64,000 nucleotides of DNA. Source: an uncultured Bacteroidales bacterium (lineage in GTDB: Bacteria; Bacteroidota; Bacteroidia; Bacteroidales; UBA932). How positions within the stretch are numbered: position 1 is the stretch's first letter; every line of letters begins with the position of its first letter. The notes beneath the pieces are model-generated. The model was not told where the DNA came from and searched no databases. It was given only the letters and a program-made list of their open reading frames with translations. Positions 1 through 8,445 of this stretch are shown in pieces. The stretch covers positions 1-64,000 of the forward strand of contig ONTQ01000004.1 in the NCBI GenBank assembly GCA_900320795.1, read 5' to 3'. The position numbers and the translations under genes are program-made.

Positions 1-915
1 GCTGAGCCGGATAATCAGATTGGCCAGGACGATGGCCAGGACCATCATGATGAGCATCACGAAGGCAAACAGCCATACGATAGGCCCTTTCCAATAACTC
101 TCGGTTGACAGGGTCTGCCTTCCGTACTTGGCCCCCATATCCCGCATGGCACGGGAGAAATAGTGCCCGAACTGCTTCAGTATCTGGATATAACTCCGGG
201 ACCCCTGCAGGAAAACCTTCTTCTGTACAATCTGGTAACGGTCCTGTGCATAATCGTAGGCCTCCTTCAACAAAGCATCCGTTTCCTCATAGGAACTGTT
301 GTCGTCGTTGATACTCTGGATAAGGTCCGAATAGAAAGAGACAATCCGGTCTGACATGATGAGACAGGTGTCACGCAGGACGGCCGTCTCCGAATCCATG
401 ACGAGCGTAGTGTCCCCAACGGCAAAGGAAGGCAGAGCCAGCAGGATGGAATCCAGCACCATGCCGGTAGAATCCGTGATGGTGATGACCGGGAGTTCAA
501 GGTCTTCCTTGACGGGAGGAATCTTGCCCAGTGCCTGGGAAAGCCGGCGGTAGCGGTTGTACTCCAGTTGCACGGAATTGATGATTTCCTCATAAGGGAG
601 TTTCTGGGTCTGGAACTCCTCGTACTGTTTGGTGGCGCTGTTAAGCGCATAAGTAAGTTCAAACGTGTTCCCCTGCTGCTGGGAATACATGATGACGGAG
701 AGTTCGTTGCTCCGTTCAACGAGATTGAGCAGTTTCTGATGCTGTTCCTCCAGCCGCTTCTGGGAAGATGCGTTGTGTTCCAGGCTTGTGAGGGTCTTGA
801 GCAGTTCCGTCTTCAGGACACGGAGGGTATCCTTGAGACTCTCTTCCTTGAGAACAGCAGTGGCCGGAATGGCCAGCAGTGCCAGCAGGAATATGATTAA
901 CCACCTTTTTTTCAT
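1..915 (-). CDS. MscS-like mechanosensitive channel, N-terminal part (partial)
   Basis: Only the first 305 codons are visible; the gene runs off the left edge, so the pore domain cannot be checked. It opens with a signal peptide (MKKRWLIIFLLALLAIPA), then a long charged, helix-rich periplasmic region containing a YSQQQ segment, and reaches a hydrophobic stretch (WLFAFVMLIMMVLAIVLAN) just before the edge. This layout and the 'AVLKE.SLKDTL' start resemble the large periplasmic domain of Bacteroidales mechanosensitive channels, which relieve osmotic pressure at the inner membrane. Its ATG overlaps the stop of serB by four bases (ATGA), so the two are probably translated together. The family call is from recalled similarity, not from a catalytic motif. 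Confidence 0.65.
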   Translation of the reverse strand, partial: MKKRWLIIFLLALLAIPATAVLKEESLKDTLRVLKTELLKTLTSLEHNASSQKRLEEQHQKLLNLVERSNELSVIMYSQQQGNTFELTYALNSATKQYEEFQTQKLPYEEIINSVQLEYNRYRRLSQALGKIPPVKEDLELPVITITDSTGMVLDSILLALPSFAVGDTTLVMDSETAVLRDTCLIMSDRIVSFYSDLIQSINDDNSSYEETDALLKEAYDYAQDRYQIVQKKVFLQGSRSYIQILKQFGHYFSRAMRDMGAKYGRQTLSTESYWKGPIVWLFAFVMLIMMVLAIVLANLIIRLS

Positions 916-2141
916 AGCCTTCCCTGTTCTCCCAGATGGGAATCCTTGAATCCGAGGAAATACAGCACCCCGTCCAGGCCGATGGTGCTCAGGCTCTGGC
1001 GGGCTTCCTCCTTGACACGGGGCTTGGCATGGAAAGCGATGCCCAGGCCGGCTTCCAGAAGCATAGGAAGGTCGTTGGCACCGTCTCCCACAGCGATGGT
1101 CTGAGCAATGTTCACCTTCTCCGTCATGGCAATCAGGCGCAGCAGATCGGCCTTTCGGCGGCCGTCCACAATCTCTCCCACATAGCGGCCGGTGAGTTTT
1201 CCGTCCTCGTCCACTTCCAGTTCATTGGCATATACATAATCGATTCCGTATTTCCTCTGAAGATGTTCGCCGAAGAAGGTAAATCCGCCGCTCAGGATGG
1301 CAATCTTGTAACCGCAGGTCTTGAGTACGGACATGAGCCGGTCGGTCCCTTCCGTGATAGGCAGATGGTCTGCAATGTCCTGCATCACGGAAACATCGAG
1401 CCCCTTCAGCAGAGCAACCCTTTCGGTAAAACTTTCCTTGAAGTCAATCTCTCCCCGCATGGCGCGTTCCGTAATGGCGGCCACCTGGTCGTAAACGCCG
1501 TGCCGGCGGGCCAGTTCGTCAATGCACTCCGTCTGGATGAGCGTGGAATCCATATCGAAACAGATCAGCCGGCGCATCCTGCGGTACATGTCATCCCGCT
1601 GGAAGGAGAAATCCATTCCGCTCGAGCGGCTCATCGACATCAGTTCCTTCTGCAAGGCCGCCTTGTCATCCACCGTGCCCCGAATGGAGAATTCCACGCA
1701 GGCACGCACATTCTTTTCCGGATGCATGATGCTCATACGCCCGGTCAGGCGCTTGATGGCATCGATATTGAGCCCGTGGCTGGCAACCACCTGGGCCGCC
1801 ATGGCAATCTGCTTGGCACTCAGGCTGCGACCGATGACCGTAAGGATGTAGCGGTTCTTTCCCTGCCGCCCGGCCCATGCCTCGTAATCTTCATCGGAAA
1901 TGGGTTCGAAACCGATGGTCACCCCCAGTTCCGTCGCCTTGAAAAGCAATTCCTTCATCACCTGACCGGAGTCGCTTTCCCCGATGCGGATCAGGATGCC
2001 CAGCGAAAGGGTGCTATGGATATCGGCCTGACCGATATCCAGAATCTGGGCATCATACCGGGACAAAATGGCCATAATGGAGGCGGTGAGCCCAATCTGG
2101 TCTTTTCCTGAAATTCGGATTAAAATCTGTTCTTGCGTCAT
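912..2141 (-). CDS. serB: Phosphoserine phosphatase SerB with N-terminal ACT domains
   Basis: Hydrolyses O-phosphoserine to serine, the last step of serine synthesis, in the cytoplasm. The 409 residues hold an ACT-type regulatory region (about 1-165) and a HAD phosphatase: nucleophile motif DMDST (196-200), motif II around LSGGFTFF, and the metal-binding GDGANDLPML near the end. An in-frame TTG three codons upstream lies inside the promoter -7 box, so ATG at 2141 is the better start. It sits only 6 bases after that box, which suggests an almost leaderless mRNA. The downstream gene overlaps by ATGA. Serine connects to the glycine genes elsewhere in the window. Confidence 0.93.
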   Translation of the reverse strand: MTQEQILIRISGKDQIGLTASIMAILSRYDAQILDIGQADIHSTLSLGILIRIGESDSGQVMKELLFKATELGVTIGFEPISDEDYEAWAGRQGKNRYILTVIGRSLSAKQIAMAAQVVASHGLNIDAIKRLTGRMSIMHPEKNVRACVEFSIRGTVDDKAALQKELMSMSRSSGMDFSFQRDDMYRRMRRLICFDMDSTLIQTECIDELARRHGVYDQVAAITERAMRGEIDFKESFTERVALLKGLDVSVMQDIADHLPITEGTDRLMSVLKTCGYKIAILSGGFTFFGEHLQRKYGIDYVYANELEVDEDGKLTGRYVGEIVDGRRKADLLRLIAMTEKVNIAQTIAVGDGANDLPMLLEAGLGIAFHAKPRVKEEARQSLSTIGLDGVLYFLGFKDSHLGEQGRL

Positions 2142-2147
2142 AATATG

Positions 2148-2155
2148 CAAAGATA
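2148..2155 (-). promoter_or_regulatory. Bacteroidetes -7 box for serB
   Basis: TATCTTTG on the minus strand matches TAnnTTTG. Its last base lies 6 bases before the serB ATG, so transcription should begin at or next to the start codon. Confidence 0.6.
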
Positions 2156-2190
2156 GAAAATATTATTGCCGTATCCAAAAAGGCAGATAA

Positions 2191-2221
2191 TTGGCTTTGT
2201 CCAGAAATTTATGTAAATTTG
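2191..2221 (+). promoter_or_regulatory. Promoter for the CNNM/CBS gene
   Basis: TAAATTTG (2214-2221) with TTG about 20 bases upstream (2191-2193) fits the Bacteroidetes -33/-7 layout. The ATG is 21 bases downstream. Confidence 0.6.
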
Positions 2222-2242
2222 CAAGATTATTGAACGTTATAT

Positions 2243-3304
2243 ATGACGCTGCTTATCATCTACCTGCTCCTCACCATGGGAATTTCCTTCCTGTGTTCTC
2301 TGCTGGAGTCGGTACTCATGTCCACCCCAATCTCGTACATCAGTATGAAGGAAGACGAGGGGGACAAGAACGCCGCCCTGTTCGCCAAGATGAAACAGGA
2401 CCCCGACCGACCTCTGTCGGCCATCCTGTCGCTGAACACCATTGCCAACACCCTGGGTGCCGCCGCCGTAGGCCATCAGGCCACCCTGCTCTCCGGAGAA
2501 CATTGGTTCGGCATCATCAGTGCCCTGATGACCCTCCTCATCCTGGTGTTCTCGGAAATCGTTCCCAAGACCATCGGTACATCCCACTGGAAAGATTTCC
2601 TCTGGCTGTCCAAGATTATGCAGTTCCTGGTGTACCTGCTTTTTCCCATCGTCTGGGTTATCGAAAAACTGCACAACAGCATTTCCGATGAAGAGCCGGA
2701 CACCGCCATCTCCCGTGAGGAAGTGTCGGCCATGGCCAATATCGGCGAAGAGGAAGGTGTGCTGGACAACAGCGAGAACAAGGTCATCCAGAACATCATC
2801 AAGTTGGACGACATCAAGGCCTACGAGGTGATGACCCCGCGCGTTGTGGCCAATATTGCCCCGGAAAGCATGACGCTCAAGCAGTTCTACCGTCAGGAGG
2901 AACTCTCCCACAACTCCCGCATCCCCGTTTATGCGGAGTCTCCGGAATTCATCACCGGCTACATCATGAGAAACGATGTCCTGGAAAACCTGGCCGAAGA
3001 CAAGTTCGACATGCGCCTCAAGGGCATCAAGCGCAAGATTGCCGCTTTCCATGAGGAAACCACCGTCAGCGACGTCTGGGAGAGCCTTCTGCGCACAAAG
3101 GACCAGATTGCCCTCATTATCGACGACTACGGCTGCTTCCAGGGCATCATTACGCTGGAAGACATCATCGAGACCATCCTGGGAATGGAAATCATCGATG
3201 AGAACGACACTGTCACCGACATGCAGCAGTATGCCAAGGAGCGCTGGCTCAAGCGCAAGAACCAGTACAAGCAGATTGTCCTGCCGGAGGAGGATGATGA
3301 CTAA
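2243..3304 (+). CDS. CNNM-domain (DUF21) and CBS-pair membrane protein, CorC/HlyC-like
   Basis: 353 residues. The N-terminus is a DUF21/CNNM membrane domain with hydrophobic helices (MTLLIIYLLLTMGISFL and onwards) and the typical small-residue helix turn SLLESVL. After a linker with 'EEEGVLDNSENKVIQNII' comes a CBS pair (about 195-320; VMTPRVV and GIITLEDIIETILGMEI are recognisable). Such proteins transport or sense Mg2+ or related cations and are often misnamed hemolysins. It lacks the C-terminal CorC_HlyC transporter-associated domain and ends in an acidic tail (EEDDD). Substrate is inferred only from the family. The next gene starts inside its last codons. Confidence 0.85.
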   Translation: MTLLIIYLLLTMGISFLCSLLESVLMSTPISYISMKEDEGDKNAALFAKMKQDPDRPLSAILSLNTIANTLGAAAVGHQATLLSGEHWFGIISALMTLLILVFSEIVPKTIGTSHWKDFLWLSKIMQFLVYLLFPIVWVIEKLHNSISDEEPDTAISREEVSAMANIGEEEGVLDNSENKVIQNIIKLDDIKAYEVMTPRVVANIAPESMTLKQFYRQEELSHNSRIPVYAESPEFITGYIMRNDVLENLAEDKFDMRLKGIKRKIAAFHEETTVSDVWESLLRTKDQIALIIDDYGCFQGIITLEDIIETILGMEIIDENDTVTDMQQYAKERWLKRKNQYKQIVLPEEDDD

Positions 3305-3701
3305 AATCCTGTTCAATCCCTTCACGGGACGCTATATCATTTTCAGGAGAAAGAGAAGGAAGGCCCCTTTGACACCGGAAGTGGAAGCCCTGCGGGCCCG
3401 GGCCAAGGCAAGTCTTCCCGGAAGGCTTGCAGAGTTGGCATCGGCCCACGGTTTCACGTACAACAAAGTATTCATCAAGAATAACGTGAGCAACTGGGGC
3501 AGTTGTTCGGTAAAAGGGAATATCAACCTGAACCTTCGCCTTGTGAACCTGCCTGAAGAACTCCGGGACTACGTAATGCTGCACGAACTCTGCCACCTGA
3601 AGGAAATGAACCACGGACCCAGGTTCCACGCCCTGCTGGAATCTGTTTGCCCCGGCCATCGCGTACTGGAAAAAGAACTGCGATTGTACCGTATCCGCTA
3701 A
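3294..3701 (+). CDS. YgjP-like (DUF45) zinc metallopeptidase
   Basis: 135 residues with HELCH (97-101) followed by NHGPRFH, the HExxH-x-H zinc signature of the YgjP/WLM-SprT-like family. The 'NNVSNWGSCS' and 'INLNLRLVNLP' segments before it are also family hallmarks. The physiological substrate is not known for most members. Two consecutive ATGs (3294, 3297) lie inside the end of the CNNM gene in another frame, overlapping it by about ten bases, so translation is probably coupled. It is shorter than E. coli YgjP because the N-terminal region is reduced. Confidence 0.85.
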   Translation: MMTKILFNPFTGRYIIFRRKRRKAPLTPEVEALRARAKASLPGRLAELASAHGFTYNKVFIKNNVSNWGSCSVKGNINLNLRLVNLPEELRDYVMLHELCHLKEMNHGPRFHALLESVCPGHRVLEKELRLYRIR

Positions 3702-3704
3702 GTC

Positions 3705-3736
3705 CTTGCTTTTCTCTGGTTTTTTCCCTACTTTTG
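3705..3736 (+). promoter_or_regulatory. Promoter upstream of the small ORF and BaiN-like gene
   Basis: TACTTTTG (3729-3736) matches TAnnTTTG, with TTG 21 bases upstream (3705-3707). An ATG follows 5 bases after the box. Confidence 0.55.
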
Positions 3737-3741
3737 GCGAT

Positions 3742-3876
3742 ATGAAACTTCGTCCATTTCTCATTCTGCGCCCCGCTGCGTCCCGGTTTACTACTCTATC
3801 GGCTGGAATGGCTCCCGGAATAGTACTTCTGAAACCGGAGAAAGTGAAGTCCGTGCCGCCAGTACACTTTGAGTAA
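3742..3876 (+). CDS. Possible 44-residue leader ORF
   Basis: An ATG 5 bases after a good -7 box opens a 44-codon frame beginning MKLRPFLILRPAASRF. It is basic, has no recognisable domain and stops (TAA) eight bases inside the next gene, whose best start is a TTG in a different frame. It could be a translated leader that couples ribosomes onto the TTG, or simply untranslated leader RNA. I have no homology evidence for it. Confidence 0.3.
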   Translation: MKLRPFLILRPAASRFTTLSAGMAPGIVLLKPEKVKSVPPVHFE

Positions 3877-5062
3877 AGTAGCCATCATAGGGGCCGGAGC
3901 AGCCGGCTGTTTCTGCGCCGTGCAGTTGAATAGGGCTGCTCCGGAACTCTCCGTGACTGTTTTTGAGACGGCTCCGAGGGCCATGACCAAGCTGGCCGTC
4001 ACCGGAGGGGGCCGATGCAACCTCACCAATTCCTTCGAGGGCCTTCAGTCCCTCTCCGAGGCTTATCCGCGCGGCGAGCGAGTGATGAAACGGGCCTTGA
4101 AAGCCTTCTCGCAGGAGAATACGGTGAGGTGGTTCGAAGGGGAAGGCATCCCGCTCGTACTCCAGAGCGACCACTGCTGGTTTCCCCGGTCACAGAACGC
4201 CATGGATATTGTCCGCTGTCTGGAAAGAGGGATGAAAGGGACGGACCTTCGGCTCGGGACCGCGGTGCAGGAGATTCTCCCTGCTTCCAATGGATATCTT
4301 GTCAACGGAGAAGCCTATGATTTTGTGGTAGTTACAAGCGGAGGAGCCACCCATGGACTCGGCTTTTTGGATGCCCTGGAACTGGAAATAGTACCGCCGG
4401 TTCCCTCCCTTTTCACTTTTACGGTTCCGGATCCGGCCCTCCGGAGCCTGATGGGACTGGTCGTGGACGCCACCGTGAGTCTTCCCGGGACCAGATTCAG
4501 CGCATCCGGCCCGCTACTCATCACCGATTGGGGGCTCAGTGGCCCTGCCACCCTCAAACTCTCCTCCTATGCCGCCCGCTACCTGGCGGAGCGGCAGTAC
4601 CGGGGTACCGTCCTAATCAATTGGCTGCATACGAACGAAAACGAGGTCCGGGAGCAGTTGCAGGCAATGGCATCGGCAACCCCCCAGAAACAGATTTCCA
4701 GCGTCCATCCCGTCCAACAGCGCCTGTGGGAGCATCTGCTCGGACGGGCGGGTCTCCGGAAAGACCTCCGGTGGGCTGAATTGGGCAGCAAAGGCCTGAA
4801 CCGGCTTACGGCCGTACTCATCAGCGACTCTTATCCCCTTTCGGGAAAAAGCAAGTTCCGGGAGGAGTTCGTTACCGCCGGTGGCGTCGGTCTCGGCAAC
4901 ATTGATTTGTCCAGCCTTGAGAGCAAACGGCACAAAGGGCTTTTCTTTGCCGGTGAAGTACTTGATATTGACGCCATTACAGGCGGATTTAATCTTCAGG
5001 CCGCCTGGAGTACGGGCTACCTCTGCGCACAAGGCATCCGGAAGGCTATCCAAGCCGGATAA
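3869..5062 (+). CDS. BaiN/HI0933-like FAD-dependent oxidoreductase
   Basis: 397 residues. It begins with a dinucleotide-binding glycine motif (VAIIGAGAAGC), followed by 'KLAVTGGGRCNLTN' and a C-terminal 'EFVTAGGV', 'FFAGEVLDIDAITGGFN' and 'GYLCAQGI', which together are diagnostic of the HI0933/BaiN (YhiN) flavoprotein family. Members bind FAD; one was linked to bile-acid flavin chemistry, but most have no defined substrate. No ATG is available near the N-terminus, so TTG at 3869 is taken as start, overlapping a short upstream ORF by eight bases. The 3' end overlaps the convergent heptose gene by 17 bases. Confidence 0.88.
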   Translation: MSKVAIIGAGAAGCFCAVQLNRAAPELSVTVFETAPRAMTKLAVTGGGRCNLTNSFEGLQSLSEAYPRGERVMKRALKAFSQENTVRWFEGEGIPLVLQSDHCWFPRSQNAMDIVRCLERGMKGTDLRLGTAVQEILPASNGYLVNGEAYDFVVVTSGGATHGLGFLDALELEIVPPVPSLFTFTVPDPALRSLMGLVVDATVSLPGTRFSASGPLLITDWGLSGPATLKLSSYAARYLAERQYRGTVLINWLHTNENEVREQLQAMASATPQKQISSVHPVQQRLWEHLLGRAGLRKDLRWAELGSKGLNRLTAVLISDSYPLSGKSKFREEFVTAGGVGLGNIDLSSLESKRHKGLFFAGEVLDIDAITGGFNLQAAWSTGYLCAQGIRKAIQAG

Positions 5063-6200
5063 ACGGCATTCCGCAGGCCGAGGCAAAGGCGGCGTCGGAG
5101 TCTGTATCTCCCAGCATCACACTACGGCCGGCCTGAATGTCCGGAAACAAGGCACATGCCTCTTCGAACATGCCCGGATGGGGTTTCCGGCGGGGGTCGG
5201 CGTCATCTACCGAGGTGCAGGTGAGAATCAGGTCCAGGCGCCCGCCGGCATCCAGGATATCTTTCATCAGATGGGCATGGATGCGGGAGAGATCGGCATC
5301 ACTCATGAGCCCTTTTCCTACGCCCCGCTGGTTGGTGACCAGAATGAGATGGCGGAAACGGGCCGACCAAGCCCGGATGGCCTGAAGGATGCCGGGAAGG
5401 TATTCGAACTCTTCCCAACTTTTCACATAGTCGCCGGGGCGCAGGCGGTTGATGACACCGTCCCTGTCCAGGAACAAGGTATCGGCATCGGCCTTTAAAA
5501 CAGCCTCGGAGGCCTTCCGGACGGAAAACCAGGCCGGAATCTCCCACTGGGCGCGGGCATAGTCTTCCGGAATGCCGATGTCAATGAAATAACTGTCTCC
5601 GTTCCAGCCGCAGAGTTGCCCGCCTGCCGCCAGCGGTTCCAGTACTTCCTTTTCAAAGGAGAATTTCTCCGGAAGGGCCGACAAATCCAGCCGGGAACGG
5701 TCCAGCGCATAGATACCGCCGTTGATGAAACCCTCCTCACGGTACGTTTTCTCCTGGAAAGCCGAAATGCGTGTCCCGGAGAAGGTCACAGCGCCATACC
5801 GTTCAAACTTCTCCATATGCTGGAGGGCGAGGGTAAGCGCCCCCATCCCGGGCATCGCTTCCAGATCGACCGGAAAAAAGCTGTCACCATTCACCACATA
5901 CACGGTCTCCTCCCGACAGTAGCCAAGCGCAAGACGGATGCCGCCTCCCGTACCAAGGGGCGTTTCCTCCATGGCGAAATCATAGGTAAAAGACCACTCC
6001 CGGCCTTTGACATATTCTATAATCCTTTCCTTGAGATAACCGACCGAAAACACCACATGGTCAACTGAATACATTTTAAGCCAATCCAGCATATAGGCCA
6101 GGAACGGCCGGCCTCCCACGGGAGCCATGCACTTGGGAATATCCTGCACCACGGAGCGGAGCCGGGTGCCCAGTCCGCCGGCGAGGATTATAACTTCCAT
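5046..6200 (-). CDS. hddC-gmhB: Fused heptose-1-phosphate nucleotidyltransferase and heptose-1,7-bisphosphate phosphatase
   Basis: 384 residues with two enzymes in one chain. Residues 1-225 are a sugar nucleotidyltransferase (ILAGGLGTRLR, PKCMAPVGGRPFLAYML, VVNGDSFF). From about residue 240 a HAD phosphatase of the GmhB type follows (FLDRDGVINRL, LVTNQRGVGKG, MLGDTDSDAAFA). Together with the adjacent hddA kinase it covers phosphorylation, dephosphorylation and nucleotide activation of D-glycero-D-manno-heptose for surface glycans; the isomerase gmhA is not in the window. It overlaps hddA by 13 bases and the convergent BaiN-like gene by 17 bases. Whether the nucleotide is GDP or ADP cannot be told by eye. 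Confidence 0.85.
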   Translation of the reverse strand: MEVIILAGGLGTRLRSVVQDIPKCMAPVGGRPFLAYMLDWLKMYSVDHVVFSVGYLKERIIEYVKGREWSFTYDFAMEETPLGTGGGIRLALGYCREETVYVVNGDSFFPVDLEAMPGMGALTLALQHMEKFERYGAVTFSGTRISAFQEKTYREEGFINGGIYALDRSRLDLSALPEKFSFEKEVLEPLAAGGQLCGWNGDSYFIDIGIPEDYARAQWEIPAWFSVRKASEAVLKADADTLFLDRDGVINRLRPGDYVKSWEEFEYLPGILQAIRAWSARFRHLILVTNQRGVGKGLMSDADLSRIHAHLMKDILDAGGRLDLILTCTSVDDADPRRKPHPGMFEEACALFPDIQAGRSVMLGDTDSDAAFASACGMPFIRLG

Positions 6201-7210
6201 GCGACAGCGCCTTTATCGGTGAACTGGAAAGGAACCACCTTGCCGGGCAGTGCCTGGAGCGCTTCCCGCACGGCAAATTTCTTCTGGGGCGGAACCATGA
6301 GCATGACGAACCCGCCTCCGCCGGCACCGGAAACTTTTCCGGAGATGGCTCCCGCCGCGAGGGCCACGTCGAAGGCTTCCTGGATCATGGGATTGGTGAT
6401 GGCATCGGCCATTTTCTTCTTGTCTTCCCAGGCGGCACCCAGAATCCGGGCAAAAGACGGCATGTCCCCTTGCAGGAGAGCGAGTTTCATGTCGATGGCG
6501 CTCTGCTTAATGCGGTGCATGGCTTCTACAGCCGCGGTGTTTCCGCTCCGGGTCGCCTGCTGCTGTTTTTCGATGATAGCGGCCCCTTCCCTGCTCCGGC
6601 CCGTAAAGTACAGCAGCAGAGAAGCTTCCAGCTCTTCCACAATCCAGTCTTTCACCCGCAGGGGATTCACGATAACCAGGTCGCTGGGCAGGAACTCCAT
6701 GAAATTGAAACCGCCAAAAGCGGCCGCATACTGGTCCTGCTTGCCGCCGGACAGAAGGAGGTCTTTCCGTTCAATCTCATAGGCCATGCGAGCCAGTTCG
6801 TAGTTTCCCAGCGGGATTCCCATCCATTCGGCGAAGCACTTGAGGATGCATACCACCATAGTAGAGGAGGTGCCCAGACCAGATCCGACGGGAGCATCGT
6901 TATAGGTCGTAATGGCAAAGCCCGGCGCAGGCACAGGACCGAACTCCCGGAGAATACGGTTATAGACACCGTCCACAAGGAGGGCGCCGGAGTTCACGGA
7001 GCCGGTTCCCAGGGGAACTTCACTGGCAATTCCGGCATCGGCCGCCTGTACACGGATGACAGGCCGATGAAGGGGCTCGATGGTGCAATAGGCGGCCAGG
7101 TTGATGGTGGCGTTCAGAACATTTCCTCCGTACAGGTCGCTGTACGGGGAAACGTCGCTGCCGCCACCGGCAAGACCCAGGCGGAGCGGGGCTTTACTTC
7201 TGACAATCAT
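6188..7210 (-). CDS. hddA: GHMP kinase, heptose-7-phosphate kinase (HddA-like)
   Basis: 340 residues of the GHMP kinase fold. The N-terminal 'RSKAPLRLGLAGGGSDV' and the ATP-binding 'APVGSGLGTSSTMVV' are those of HddA-type sugar kinases, and the C-terminal 'GKVSGAGGGGFVMLMV' is GHMP motif 3. It should phosphorylate D-glycero-D-manno-heptose 7-phosphate at C1. Position between fprA (ATGA overlap) and the hddC-gmhB fusion (13-base overlap) makes co-translation likely and supports the heptose assignment over a fucose or mannose kinase. Confidence 0.85.
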   Translation of the reverse strand: MIVRSKAPLRLGLAGGGSDVSPYSDLYGGNVLNATINLAAYCTIEPLHRPVIRVQAADAGIASEVPLGTGSVNSGALLVDGVYNRILREFGPVPAPGFAITTYNDAPVGSGLGTSSTMVVCILKCFAEWMGIPLGNYELARMAYEIERKDLLLSGGKQDQYAAAFGGFNFMEFLPSDLVIVNPLRVKDWIVEELEASLLLYFTGRSREGAAIIEKQQQATRSGNTAAVEAMHRIKQSAIDMKLALLQGDMPSFARILGAAWEDKKKMADAITNPMIQEAFDVALAAGAISGKVSGAGGGGFVMLMVPPQKKFAVREALQALPGKVVPFQFTDKGAVAWKL

Positions 7211-8394
7211 GCCAATACAGCGTTTGCAAGGGCTTCCAGAGCGGGTTCGTCCTCTTTCCTAAGACGGCTCTTGATGGTGACAAGTTCTCCAACCTGTTCC
7301 ACTTCCTTCATGGCGCCGAACATCTCTTTCATCACGCGGCCGGCACTGGGGGCCCAGGAGCCGTTTTCGATGAGGGCTACTCGACGCTTCTGCCAGCCTT
7401 TCATCTGTAGACTGTGCAAGAAATCATATGCAGGAGTGAAAAGACCGGCATCATAAGAACAGGCGGCTACAACCAGCGTTCCATAGCGGAAGGCATCTTC
7501 CACGGCCTCGGCCCGATCGTCACGGGTAAGGTCGCAGGTAACCACCTTGGGGCAGCCCTTATCACGAAGTAACTGGGCGAACTTCACTGCGACATCTTCC
7601 GTACCACCATGAATGGAGGCGTAGGCGACAAAGACACCGGGCGTTTCCACGGCATAGTTGCTCCAGGTATTGTACAGGGAGAGGTACCGGTCAAGATCTT
7701 TCCGGAGAACAGGACCATGCAACGAAGCGATGGTCTTCACGGGAATAGCCGCTATTTTTTTCAGAAGCGCTTGAACCTGAGCACCATACTTTCCGCAGAT
7801 ATTAAAATAGTAACGACGGCCCTCACAGGCCCAGTCAGCATCCTCGTCACCGTAGAAGCCACACGTGGAGAGGGCGCCGAACTTTCCGAAGGCATCGGCA
7901 CTGAACAGGGTACCGGTGGCTGTGTCAAAACTGACCATCACTTCCGGCCAATGGACCATGGGGGCGGCGAAGAAACGCAGTTCATGCTCCCCGAGAGACA
8001 AGGTATCCCCCTCCTTGACTGAAAGAGTTCGAAAAGCCTTTCCGGGCTGGAACTGCCCCAACAACTGGATGGCTTTGGCGCTGGCGACAATCTGAATTTC
8101 CGGATACAATGCCGCCACTTCTCCGATAAGGGCCGAATGGTCCGGCTCCATATGGTGGACGATCAGATAATCCGGCGCACGGCCTTCCAGGGCCTCCTGC
8201 AGGTTCCGGAGCCACTCCTCACCCTTCCTGCGGTCCGTGGTGTCCAGGACAGCATACTTTCCGTCCTTTATCAGATAGGAGTTGTAAGCCATTCCTTCTG
8301 GAACAACATACTGACTCTCAAATAGATCCAACTGGGTATCATCGGCACCGATGTAGAATATTCCCTTCGCAATTTCGTACATAGCTTTCTTCAT
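7207..8394 (-). CDS. fprA: Flavodiiron protein (A-type flavoprotein, FprA-like)
   Basis: 395 residues. The beta-lactamase-like domain keeps the diiron ligands (HHMEPDHS, MVHWPEVMV, SADAFGKFG, HGPVL) and the C-terminal flavodoxin domain begins near 'FVAYASIHGGTEDVA'. Such enzymes reduce O2 to water, or NO, and protect anaerobes from oxygen. The frame is open about 35 codons further upstream, but that stretch runs through the intergenic promoter and into the divergent gene; MKKAMYEIAKGIFYIG is the natural N-terminus, 8 bases after a TAACTTTG box. Being first in an operon with two heptose genes is unusual. Confidence 0.92.
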   Translation of the reverse strand: MKKAMYEIAKGIFYIGADDTQLDLFESQYVVPEGMAYNSYLIKDGKYAVLDTTDRRKGEEWLRNLQEALEGRAPDYLIVHHMEPDHSALIGEVAALYPEIQIVASAKAIQLLGQFQPGKAFRTLSVKEGDTLSLGEHELRFFAAPMVHWPEVMVSFDTATGTLFSADAFGKFGALSTCGFYGDEDADWACEGRRYYFNICGKYGAQVQALLKKIAAIPVKTIASLHGPVLRKDLDRYLSLYNTWSNYAVETPGVFVAYASIHGGTEDVAVKFAQLLRDKGCPKVVTCDLTRDDRAEAVEDAFRYGTLVVAACSYDAGLFTPAYDFLHSLQMKGWQKRRVALIENGSWAPSAGRVMKEMFGAMKEVEQVGELVTIKSRLRKEDEPALEALANAVLA

Positions 8395-8402
8395 TTGTCC
8401 TA

Positions 8403-8410
8403 CAAAGTTA
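8403..8410 (-). promoter_or_regulatory. -7 box for fprA-hddA-hddC/gmhB
   Basis: TAACTTTG on the minus strand, 8 bases before the fprA ATG. Confidence 0.6.
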
Positions 8411-8445
8411 AAAATAAATATGTATCTTGCGAAAAATTTGGTTAT

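Noticed and set aside
2142..2150. Longer serB start (TTG)
   Set aside because: It lies within the -7 box, so it would not be in the transcript.
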